From: an uncultured Lachnospiraceae bacterium
GTDB lineage: Bacteria > Bacillota > Clostridia > Lachnospirales > Lachnospiraceae
Reading direction: 5' to 3'
DNA length: 64,000 nucleotides
Assembly: GCA_947571775.1 (NCBI GenBank)
Contig: CANOZK010000003.1
Span: 1-64,000, forward strand
Below are positions 9,629 through 16,753 of the stretch, in pieces. Within the stretch, counting starts at the first letter, position 1; every line of letters starts with the position of its first letter. The notes beneath the pieces were generated by a model, which had not been told where the DNA came from, searched no databases, and saw only the letters and a program-made list of their open reading frames with translations. A program made the translations under genes and the position numbers.

Positions 9629-11380
9629 TCATTTTTGTTTTTCAATCCATACCTGTACGCCCATTTGGGTATTTTCCAAGGAAATATTCAGATCGTGGAG
9701 CGCCAGGATTTTCTTTGCCAGAAATAGTCCCAGTCCCATATGTTTGTCCTTGGAATTGCGGCTTTTATCCCCGCTGTAAAACATATCAAAGGCGTGGGCG
9801 AGTTGTTCTTCGGTTAAGGGCGGGCTGGTATTTTCGATGCCGCATCGTCTGGCATCGGTCTGGATTCGGATGCTGCCGTTTTCGATATTGTAGGCGACGG
9901 CATTGGAGACAAGGTTGCCGATCGCTTTTGCCAGATAGCCGGGATCCCCGGCTACGACGAAATCTTCGTTACAGGCATATTGGACCTGAATATTTTTCTC
10001 CGCAATCATCGGCTGCAAACGCTCAATCTGTTCCCGGATCAGGGCGTATATGGAAACAGATTCTTTGGGGAGGGCCAGTTCTTCGGAGTCCATTTTGGAG
10101 ACGGCGATCATCTCGGTCACCAGACGATCAAGCTCTTCGGTCTGCCCGATGATCTGTGCGAGATAATAGTCCCGCTTATTTTCCATATGGTGTTCCTGGA
10201 GATTTTCGGCGAAGCCGCGGATAATACTCAAGGGCGTTTTCAGCTCATGTGCCATGGCGTTGGTAAAATCTCGGCGCATTTCTTCCAGGGCGGCGCGCTG
10301 CTGGTAAACTTGATTGGTGACATAAAGCGATTTTGCGATGCAGACGATCATCAGCGCCAATCCCATCACATATACGTACTTTAGATAATCCATCGCCGCA
10401 AGCCAGGGATGGCTCTCAAAGCGCAGTTCCAGATAGCAGGCCGGCTGAAGATTTTCTTCTGTGCCCGTCTAGATGCAGGCGTACAGGCGGTCTTGGGTCT
10501 GGATTTCGTAGGAATTCTTGGAATATTTCGCGATGGCGCGTTCGATGTCGTCCTGCGAGAATGTAAGCCGGCGCTCAAAGTCTGAAAGATAGCTGCTTTC
10601 GCTCCAGCGCTGCCACTGGCTGTATCCGCCCCTGGCCAGATAGGGAAACAGCAGAGTCGCGTCTTCCATTTCCATCTGATTTTTTTTCAGCGGCGCATCG
10701 TCCGCGTCTGGATAATTCCGCTGCCATACAATCTTGCTGTTTGTCTCCCAATATTCGGTTCCCTGTTCGTTTTCATAGAAGTGGCTGCTGTCCGTAATCG
10801 GATCGGTGTATTCTTGTGTTTTTTTCGCCGCAGTCGGCTCCCAGGTGATTTCCTGCACAACGATTTGGCATAAAGCTTGCGTATCCTTAGAGATTCCCAT
10901 AGAAACGCGATATTTCGGCGGTTCCTGGGAAGCATGGAGGTTCTCATAGCGCTGCCCGTACGCTGCGAGCTGGTTTTTCTCCTCGTCGCTTAGTTGCTCT
11001 AAGGTATAGTAGCGGTAAATGCCTCCCTCTTGTTCGGTGTGAATGGTGCTTCCGAGCCGTTCCTCTGTTTTTGCCAGAAACGTTCCGTCTGTTTCATAAA
11101 ATGCCGCGGAAAATTGCTGGAAGGGCCCAAAATTGTCTGTTGACGTTGACTGGGAAGCCAGGTAGGCGTAGTATTGTTTGGGCGCTCCATCGTAATATTC
11201 CAGCTCGTTCTCCGCCTGCTGCTGGATCGAAGAGAGCTGTAAAATGGCATTTTGTTTAAAATCCTCTGCATATTTGGCTTTCAGAAAATAGGTGGCAAGG
11301 AACATGCTCGCCCAGTACAGGGTTATGAATCCGGTTACGATTGGCTTCCAGAACTTTTTCTTTCTCTTTCTGATTTTCAT
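9629..11380 (-). pseudogene. Sensor histidine kinase split by an in-frame TAG
   Basis: Reading from ATG 11380 the frame gives a membrane anchor (KPIVTGFITLYWASMFLATYF), an extracytoplasmic sensor region and then a TAG at 10469-10471. The same frame continues without gap: about 25 residues, a second membrane helix (VYVMGLALMIVCIAKSLYV), the phosphoacceptor box NAMAHELKTPLSIIRGFAENL, and the ATPase motifs (NLVSNAV, MGLGLFLAKKIL). Without the stop it would be an ordinary kinase of about 583 residues. Its ATG overlaps the TGA of the upstream response regulator (ATGA, 11377-11380). The next ATG after the TAG (10393) has no ribosome-binding site, so restart is doubtful. The lesion is either a recent nonsense mutation or a sequence error. 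Confidence 0.85.
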
Positions 11381-12057
11381 TTCGGTGGTGTTACCTCCAT
11401 TCGGTATCCAAATTTTCGTACCGTGTGAATGGTACAGCCGCATGGGCCGATTGCTTTTCTCAGCTTCTTGATGTGATTGTCCACGACCCGTTCACTGCCG
11501 TCAAATTCATAGCCCCAGAAGCGGATCAAAAGCTGTTCCCGACTGAAAATGCGTTCTGGATTTTCCAGGAAAAAGAGCAATATCTCGTATTCTTTCGGTG
11601 GGAGATGAACGGCCTTGCCTTCTGCCCGCACTTCATGAGTGTGCAGATTGATTTCCAAAGCGCCGATGCGCAGCCATTTTTCCATGCCGCTGCTCTTGGC
11701 GCGTTTGAGAAGCGCGATAGCTTTGGCGTGCAGAACAGGCAGGGAGAAGGGCTTGGTCACATAGTCGTCCGCGCCGAGGGCATAACCGTTTAACTCATCC
11801 TCCTCCATCACTCTCGCCGTAAGAAAAATAATGGGAACGTCGCTGTTCTTTCGGATTTCGCGGCATACCGTAAAGCCGTTTATTCCTGGCATCATCACGT
11901 CCAGAAGAAGCAGATGAAAGCTATCCCGCATTAGAAGCGTCAGTGCTTCATCCCCGTCATTCGCGGTCTGCACCTGCCATCCCTTGCTCATAAAATAGTC
12001 GGCAACCGCTTCTTGCATCAAAGGGTCGTCCTCCACAATCAGAAGTTTTCTTTTCAT
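11377..12057 (-). CDS. OmpR family DNA-binding response regulator
   Basis: A 226-residue regulator. The receiver domain has the acidic pocket LLIVEDD, the phosphoacceptor in LLLLDVMMPG, Thr/Ala in FLTAR and Lys in VTKPF. The C-terminal winged helix carries RIFSREQLLIRFWGYEFDGSERVVDNHIKKLRKAIG. GGAGGAC before the ATG supports the start. It is co-transcribed with the following kinase (ATGA overlap), which is interrupted by a stop codon, so its phosphorylation state may now be uncoupled from the signal. The pair lies between an exporter/acetyltransferase operon and a TetR cassette; its target genes are not evident. Confidence 0.95.
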   Translation of the reverse strand: MKRKLLIVEDDPLMQEAVADYFMSKGWQVQTANDGDEALTLLMRDSFHLLLLDVMMPGINGFTVCREIRKNSDVPIIFLTARVMEEDELNGYALGADDYVTKPFSLPVLHAKAIALLKRAKSSGMEKWLRIGALEINLHTHEVRAEGKAVHLPPKEYEILLFFLENPERIFSREQLLIRFWGYEFDGSERVVDNHIKKLRKAIGPCGCTIHTVRKFGYRMEVTPPK

Positions 12058-12157
12058 TTTGTCCTCCTTTCCAATTAGGACTCTATCACGGGAATGTATC
12101 GTTTCTGTATCCTTTCATAGCATTATCCCGCATTTTTTCCAAAAAGGGAATAGAGTC

Positions 12158-12222
12158 TTGACAGTAGCTGCTTATCCTGTTATGATTTATTTGTGAATAA
12201 TATATACGAATATTCGTATATA
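12158..12222 (+). promoter_or_regulatory. Promoter and 22-bp palindromic operator of TetR cassette
   Basis: TTGACA (12158-12163), a 17-nt spacer and TATGAT (12181-12186) form a near-consensus promoter. Just downstream, 12201-12222 is a perfect 22-bp inverted repeat with half-site TATATACGAAT, placed where a bound repressor would block initiation. The adjacent TetR protein is the obvious candidate ligand, giving negative autoregulation of the four-gene cassette. Confidence 0.8.
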
Positions 12223-12250
12223 AAATTTAGAAGAAAGGAGAAAGAAAATT

Positions 12251-12841
12251 ATGCCGTCAAAACCAGTCCTTTCGGACGCTGATAAAAAAGCTATCCGCAA
12301 AAAACTGCAAGAACTATGTGAAGAATGTTGGATAACGCAAGGGTACAAAAAAACGAGCATCAAAAATTTATGCGATAAAGCAGGGATCTCTATCGGTACT
12401 TTTTATACGCTTTACCCCGCAAAAGAAAATTTATTTTTTGAAACAATCGCAAAGATACAAAGGAGGCTGACAGAAAAAATTCTGGACATAAACAGGAACA
12501 ATCAGACGAAAGAGGGGTTTGCGCAGTCCATGAAAAGGCTTTTCCGGGAATACGACAGCAAGCCGTTTCTGTACAATGTCCATACACCGGATTTTCAATC
12601 TTTTGTGACAAAGCTGCCCGACGAAACGATTCAGAAAATCAAGTTTGACAGCTTCGATTTTTTCAGACAGGTTATCCATGCCGCAAACCTCAGTCTGAAA
12701 ATAGAGGAAGCGCAAGCCTACGGAATTTTAAGCGCGCTGCTATCAACAATAGGCGCAAAAGAAACGCTTTGTGTCACTTGTGATTATTTTGCTGTTTTTG
12801 ATTTTATGGTGGATAGCCTTGTGGCAGATATTTTTGAGTAA
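12251..12841 (+). CDS. TetR family transcriptional regulator
   Basis: A 196-residue regulator whose N-terminal helix-turn-helix (YKKTSIKNLCDKAGISIGTFYTLYPAKENLFFE) is typical of TetR; the C-terminal ligand domain is unassigned. AGGAGAAAG precedes the ATG. It is the first gene of a tight cassette with three very small genes (DUF4177-like, a two-helix membrane peptide and an 81-residue protein). A perfect palindrome sits between its promoter and start. Inference: it represses its own operon and releases it on binding an unknown ligand. No enzyme or pump, the usual TetR partners, is present. Confidence 0.93.
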   Translation: MPSKPVLSDADKKAIRKKLQELCEECWITQGYKKTSIKNLCDKAGISIGTFYTLYPAKENLFFETIAKIQRRLTEKILDINRNNQTKEGFAQSMKRLFREYDSKPFLYNVHTPDFQSFVTKLPDETIQKIKFDSFDFFRQVIHAANLSLKIEEAQAYGILSALLSTIGAKETLCVTCDYFAVFDFMVDSLVADIFE

Positions 12842-12852
12842 AGGAGTTGTTT

Positions 12853-13059
12853 ATGACAGAATTTGAGTACAAAACGATAGCAATCGACAATAAGGAAGCC
12901 GAACATTCCGAAAAAGCATTGTCTGATAAGCTGAACCATTATGGTAAGGACGGTTGGGAATTGGTTACTTGTTTCGCCTATCCATGTATAGGCAGTTCTC
13001 AGTATTCCCTTATCGGCATTGCACAGAAAGCAACTTTGATTTTTAAAAGGAGGCGATAA
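12853..13059 (+). CDS. DUF4177-like small protein
   Basis: A 68-residue soluble protein with the pattern FEYKTIAI ... LNHYGKDGWELVTCF ... ATLIFKRR, which matches the small ferredoxin-like DUF4177 family (also seen fused to other modules). Function is unknown. The frame opens at a TTG (12847), but GGAG at 12843-12846 places the start at ATG 12853. It begins 11 nt after the TetR stop and is followed after one base by the next small gene, so translation is probably coupled. Confidence 0.75.
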   Translation: MTEFEYKTIAIDNKEAEHSEKALSDKLNHYGKDGWELVTCFAYPCIGSSQYSLIGIAQKATLIFKRRR

Positions 13060-13060
13060 C

Positions 13061-13285
13061 ATGAATTTTCCAATTCCCGATTTTGTGCCTGTTCCAAGTG
13101 CAGAAATCATGCGGACGATTTCAATTGTATCGTTAATTATAGGTATCTGCATTGTGGGTGCCGGACTGCTTTTCCTGTTTCTGAACAAGAAAAAAGGGAA
13201 AGAAAAGAAAGAAACAGTCCTATGGATTTTCATAGGTGTTGGCGCGCTGCTTATTGTAAATCACAGTATACAGCTATTATTTTAG
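13061..13285 (+). CDS. Small two-helix membrane protein
   Basis: A 74-residue protein with two hydrophobic helices (about 20-40 and 53-73) joined by the very basic cytoplasmic loop NKKKGKEKKE. AGGAGG lies eight bases before the ATG. I do not recognise a family. The gene is sandwiched in the TetR cassette between the DUF4177-like gene and another small gene, with single-digit spacings. It could be a membrane-perturbing or membrane-anchoring peptide of the cassette, but nothing in the sequence shows a mechanism. Confidence 0.7.
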   Translation: MNFPIPDFVPVPSAEIMRTISIVSLIIGICIVGAGLLFLFLNKKKGKEKKETVLWIFIGVGALLIVNHSIQLLF

Positions 13286-13294
13286 GAGGGCAAA

Positions 13295-13540
13295 ATGATT
13301 AAAGAAGTAAATCAGATTTGCGAAAAGCTGAATCATGCATTGGGAATTTCCGTAACGCTTCCCAATCCGGAGAAGAAAGCGTTAAAAGCGGCTGCAGTAT
13401 GTAACTTTATTGCCGGTGTTGGTTTGGCGGCGGCAGGAATTGTTTTTTCGTCAAAATCTTGTGCGTTATTGGGCGGCGTTAGTGTTATCAGCAGCGTTGT
13501 ACTGCGAAGGGAAAGCAAGAACAAAGCGCATGAATCATAA
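13295..13540 (+). CDS. Small hypothetical protein, last gene of TetR cassette
   Basis: An 81-residue protein with an amphipathic N-terminus (VNQICEKLNHALGISVTLP) and a glycine/alanine-rich hydrophobic stretch (about 35-70) that could form one hairpin or two short membrane helices, ending in the basic tail RRESKNKAHES. GGAGGG precedes the ATG. No family is recognised. It closes the four-gene TetR cassette; non-coding structured DNA follows. Confidence 0.65.
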   Translation: MIKEVNQICEKLNHALGISVTLPNPEKKALKAAAVCNFIAGVGLAAAGIVFSSKSCALLGGVSVISSVVLRRESKNKAHES

Positions 13541-13614
13541 CGAGAACGAGTCATTTTAATGTGAGTTCGGCGAATACTTGGCGCCGTTTACGGTTACTCC
13601 CATTTTTTTACTTG

Positions 13615-13635
13615 TACTTTTCTGCGAGAAAAGTA
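13615..13635. repeat. Perfect inverted repeat, 9-bp arms
   Basis: TACTTTTCT (13615-13623) and AGAAAAGTA (13627-13635) flank the 3-nt loop GCG. No T-run follows on either side in a position typical of a terminator. It lies in the structured non-coding stretch after the TetR cassette. Confidence 0.75.
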
Positions 13636-13650
13636 CCAAAAGCGCCGGGG

Positions 13651-13681
13651 TTGCTAAGCGCCAGTGGCGCTTGGTTAGCAA
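13651..13681. repeat. Long imperfect hairpin
   Basis: Outer arms TTGCTAA (13651-13657) and TTAGCAA (13675-13681) enclose inner arms GCGCCA and TGGCGC around a single G, with a four-base bulge on the right. It would form a strong cruciform or RNA stem. Sixteen bases separate it from the preceding hairpin. Confidence 0.75.
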
Positions 13682-13824
13682 CGACCGGAACGAAGTGGAG
13701 ACCTTGCGATTTCCCCCGGACCCCTTTAAAACGCCGTTCTTTATGGAAAAATTGGTATTCATAACGACGAATGTTTGTTGAATCCACGTTAATATCATAT
13801 TTTAATTATCAAAGAGCTAGATAT

Positions 13825-13865
13825 AGAGCCGATAAACTTGTGAGAAATCCTAGTTTGTCGGCTCT
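13825..13865. repeat. 14-bp stem hairpin
   Basis: AGAGCCGATAAACT (13825-13838) pairs with AGTTTGTCGGCTCT (13852-13865) with one G-T wobble and a 13-nt loop. Only a weak T-rich tail (TTGCTTTG) follows, so it may be a poor terminator or part of the remnant element. Confidence 0.6.
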
Positions 13866-14037
13866 TTGCTTTGAAAGTATCCATTTCTTAGAGAAACTTT
13901 ATGCTGCATTGCGTTTTGGCGCTGAGTGGAACCGGATGCATGAAGGTTTAGAAATAATAATATTATTTAACTAATTGATTATATGGACATAATGTCTTTT
14001 TTAATTCTTAAAAAAGGATAAAATCGCCAAAAAACAC

Positions 14038-14084
14038 TTGTTATATTCGGAGAATAGAGGTAATATATTGTTATTTAACTAATT
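14038..14084 (+). promoter_or_regulatory. Promoter and candidate MarR operator of exporter operon
   Basis: TTGTTA (14038-14043), a 17-nt spacer and TAATAT (14061-14066) form the likely promoter. Directly downstream is TTATTTAACTAATT (14071-14084), which also occurs upstream at 13963-13976, 108 bases away. Repeated AT-rich sites of this kind around a marR promoter are consistent with autorepression. Confidence 0.65.
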
Positions 14085-14108
14085 AATTTGAAAAGGAGGG
14101 TAAGCGTC

Positions 14109-14558
14109 ATGAAAGAAGAAAAAGTCGACGATACGATACAGGGATTGTTTATGAGGGCAACGCATATATACTTTCAGAAAAATTTTCAGCAGTTGAACGG
14201 CCTTGGCCTGCATCCGGGGCAGATTCCCGTGCTATGGCATGTTTTCCGGGAGGAAGGGCTTAGTCAGAAGGAAATTGCCAACCGAGTGAAGGTAAAACCT
14301 CCCACTGTAAATGTCTCTTTACAGCGGTTGGAAAAGATGGCGTGTATTTATCGGAAACAGGATCCGAAAGACCAGCGAGTGTCCCAGATTTATTTGACGG
14401 AGAAGGGGCGGGAACTGGCGAAGCGGATTGAAAGGGTGATGCAGAGCAACGAAACCCAGATGACCAGGAATTTTACGGAAGTGGAGATCTGTTTGTTGGC
14501 CCGTTTTTTGAAACAGTTGATTGAAAACATAGAATCTATGGAAACAATAGAATTATAG
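14109..14558 (+). CDS. MarR family transcriptional regulator
   Basis: About 149 residues. The winged helix (GLSQKEIANRVKVKPPTVNVSLQRLEKMACIYRKQDPKDQRVSQIYLTEKGREL) carries the DxR wing signature of MarR proteins. The frame opens at TTG 14088, but AGGAGGG at 14094-14100 indicates the ATG at 14109. It is the first gene of an operon with two ABC exporter half-transporters (20 nt to the first) and likely represses it until a toxic ligand binds. Confidence 0.93.
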   Translation: MKEEKVDDTIQGLFMRATHIYFQKNFQQLNGLGLHPGQIPVLWHVFREEGLSQKEIANRVKVKPPTVNVSLQRLEKMACIYRKQDPKDQRVSQIYLTEKGRELAKRIERVMQSNETQMTRNFTEVEICLLARFLKQLIENIESMETIEL

Positions 14559-14578
14559 GAAAGGAGAGAACGATATTT

Positions 14579-16753
14579 ATGCGAAAAATCATCAAGTATC
14601 TGAGGCGTTCCACAGGATACATTTTCTGTATCATGCTGTTGTTGTTTCTGCAGGCGTATTGCGATCTGTCCCTGCCTGCGTATACCTCGGATATTGTCAA
14701 CGTAGGCATTCAGCAAAAGGGGATTTTGGACGGCGTGCCGGAGGAAATCAGGGTTTCGTCTATGGAAAATCTGGAACTGTTTTTGGATGAGGACAGCCGC
14801 AGTCAGGCGGAAGGGTATTATGAAAAAGACGGCGATCGCTATGTCTTAAAAGAAGGGATATCAAAGGAGGAACGAGAGTCGCTCAATGACGTTTTGGGAA
14901 AACCAATTCTTATGCTGTATGCTCTGACCCAAGATCCAGAGCGGATACAGACATTAAAAGAACAGATGAACCTGCCTCCAGAAGCAGATCTTCTGGAAAC
15001 CATCCGGCAGATGCCGCCGGAGGCTATGAATCAAATGAGGCAGATGCTGGAAGAATCCAGTAAGCAGATTGATCAGATGCCGGAGTCTTTGATTACCCAG
15101 ACGGCGGTGGCATATGTGCAGCAGGAATATCAGGAGCTGGGTCTGGATATCGACCAGATCCAGATTCGGTATATTCTGAAAATCGGGCTTCTGATGCTGG
15201 GCATAGCGTTTTTGAGTATGCTGGCGGCGGTGTTGGTTACTTTTTTGTCGGCGCGGGTGGCTGCGGCGACTGGGCATGACTTACGCAACAGCATTTACCG
15301 AAAGGTGATTGGATTTTCCAGCGGGGAGTATAATCAGTTTTCCACCGCTTCTTTGATCACCAGAAGTTCCAATGATATTCAGCAGATACAGCTTTTGATG
15401 GCGATGGTTTTCCGGATTGCAATGTATGCGCCGATTATGGGGATTGGAGGCATTTTAAAAGTTTTGAAAACCGATGCTTCTATGAGCTGGATCATTGCGC
15501 TGGCGGTGGGCGTCCTGATGCTTTTGATCTTGGTGCTGTTTGGAATCGCCATGCCGCGCTTTAAGAAGCTGCAAGTCTTGATTGACCGTCTGAATCTGGT
15601 CACACGGGAAATCCTTACCGGACTTCCGGTGATCCGGGCGTTCAGCCGGGAAGAACATGAGAAGGTGCGTTTCGAGGAGGCTAACCGTAATCTGACGAAA
15701 ACCAACCTTTTTGTCAACCGCTGTATGACGTTTATGATGCCGTCTATGATGCTGATTATGAACGGCGTTTCCGTATTGATTGTGTATATGGGTTCTCATG
15801 CGGTGGACAACGGAACGATGCAGGTGGGAGATATGATGGCGTTTATTCAGTATGCGATGCAGATTATCATGTCCTTCTTGATGCTGACCATGCTCTCTAT
15901 TATGCTGCCCAGGGCCAGCGTGTCCGCCAATCGAATTGCGGAGGTTTTGGATACTAAGCCGTCGATTCGCGACCCAGAACAGCCTCAAACGCCGGATCCA
16001 GATCAAAAAGGAACGGTTTCCTTTGAGGGAGTATCCTTTTCTTACCCGGACGCCGAGGAGAAAGTGTTGCGGGACATTACATTTACGGCAAAGAAAGGGC
16101 AGACTGTGGCATTTATCGGAAGCACCGGAAGCGGAAAGAGTACGCTTTTGAATCTGATTCCCCGATTCTACGATGTGACGGAAGGTTCGGTAAAAGTGGA
16201 CGGCGTGGATGTGCGCTGTATGAATCAGAAAGAACTGCGGGATAAACTGGGGTATGTGCCGCAGAAAGGGGTGCTGTTCTCTGGAACCATACATTCTAAT
16301 ATCGCTTATGGATGTCCCGACGCGCCCCAGGAACAGGTGGAACAGGCGGCGGTCATTGCCCAGGCGGAGGAGTTTATCCTGGAGAAGCCGGACAAATATG
16401 AAGCTGCTATCTCTCAAGGCGGTTCTAATGTATCCGGCGGGCAGAAACAGCGTTTGTCTATTGCCAGAGCCATTGCCAAGCAGCCGGAGATCCTGCTGTT
16501 TGACGACAGCTTTTCCGCTTTGGACTTTAAGACGGATGTGGCCTTGCGCAAGGCGCTAAAAGTTGCAACGGCAGAGACGACGACGTTGATTGTGGCACAG
16601 CGGATCAGCACCATTATCCAGGCGGATTTGATCATCGTTTTGGATAAAGGACGTGTGGCTGGGCAGGGAACCCATCGGGAACTGATGGAAAGCTGTGAAG
16701 TTTACCGCCAGATTGCTATGTCACAGCTATCAGAGGAGGAGTTGGCAGGATGA
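14579..16753 (+). CDS. ABC exporter half-transporter, degenerate-site subunit
   Basis: A 724-residue membrane-ATPase fusion, long for this family (usually about 580). An extra extracytoplasmic domain of roughly 140 residues (about 45-195, acidic, with PEADLLETIRQMPPEAMNQM) lies between the first and second membrane helices. The ATPase part has Walker A GSTGSGKST (about 514) and signature NVSGGQ. However, Walker B ends FDDSFSALD, with Asp in place of the catalytic Glu, and the switch is VAQRIST, with Gln for His. These changes mark the degenerate-site partner in heterodimeric multidrug exporters such as BmrC, LmrC or TM287. It overlaps the next subunit by ATGA and is probably MarR-controlled. 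Confidence 0.93.
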   Translation: MRKIIKYLRRSTGYIFCIMLLLFLQAYCDLSLPAYTSDIVNVGIQQKGILDGVPEEIRVSSMENLELFLDEDSRSQAEGYYEKDGDRYVLKEGISKEERESLNDVLGKPILMLYALTQDPERIQTLKEQMNLPPEADLLETIRQMPPEAMNQMRQMLEESSKQIDQMPESLITQTAVAYVQQEYQELGLDIDQIQIRYILKIGLLMLGIAFLSMLAAVLVTFLSARVAAATGHDLRNSIYRKVIGFSSGEYNQFSTASLITRSSNDIQQIQLLMAMVFRIAMYAPIMGIGGILKVLKTDASMSWIIALAVGVLMLLILVLFGIAMPRFKKLQVLIDRLNLVTREILTGLPVIRAFSREEHEKVRFEEANRNLTKTNLFVNRCMTFMMPSMMLIMNGVSVLIVYMGSHAVDNGTMQVGDMMAFIQYAMQIIMSFLMLTMLSIMLPRASVSANRIAEVLDTKPSIRDPEQPQTPDPDQKGTVSFEGVSFSYPDAEEKVLRDITFTAKKGQTVAFIGSTGSGKSTLLNLIPRFYDVTEGSVKVDGVDVRCMNQKELRDKLGYVPQKGVLFSGTIHSNIAYGCPDAPQEQVEQAAVIAQAEEFILEKPDKYEAAISQGGSNVSGGQKQRLSIARAIAKQPEILLFDDSFSALDFKTDVALRKALKVATAETTTLIVAQRISTIIQADLIIVLDKGRVAGQGTHRELMESCEVYRQIAMSQLSEEELAG

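Larger units (their letters stand above)
13541..14037. other. Structured non-coding stretch, possible mobile-element remnant
   Basis: About 500 nt with no convincing gene. It holds three hairpins (13615-13635, 13651-13681, 13825-13865) and a G+C-rich block (13640-13740) unlike the AT-rich flanks. The block includes CCCCCGGACCCC, a style of sequence I associate with the non-coding ends of Firmicutes conjugative elements; that association is from memory. No transposase, integrase or terminal repeats are visible. Confidence 0.5.

Noticed and set aside
10469..10471. TAG as a pyrrolysine or programmed-readthrough codon in the histidine kinase
   Set aside because: Pyrrolysine is not expected in a sensor kinase of this lineage and no downstream structure or tRNA was seen; a nonsense mutation or error is simpler.
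13556..13798. Overlapping open frames on both strands in the hairpin-rich block
   Set aside because: No ribosome-binding sites, the frames run through strong hairpins, and the residues show no domain; they look like by-products of non-coding sequence.
15455..16417. Long minus-strand frame opposite the first ABC exporter gene
   Set aside because: His/Arg-rich composition typical of an antisense shadow; the sense strand has all ABC motifs.
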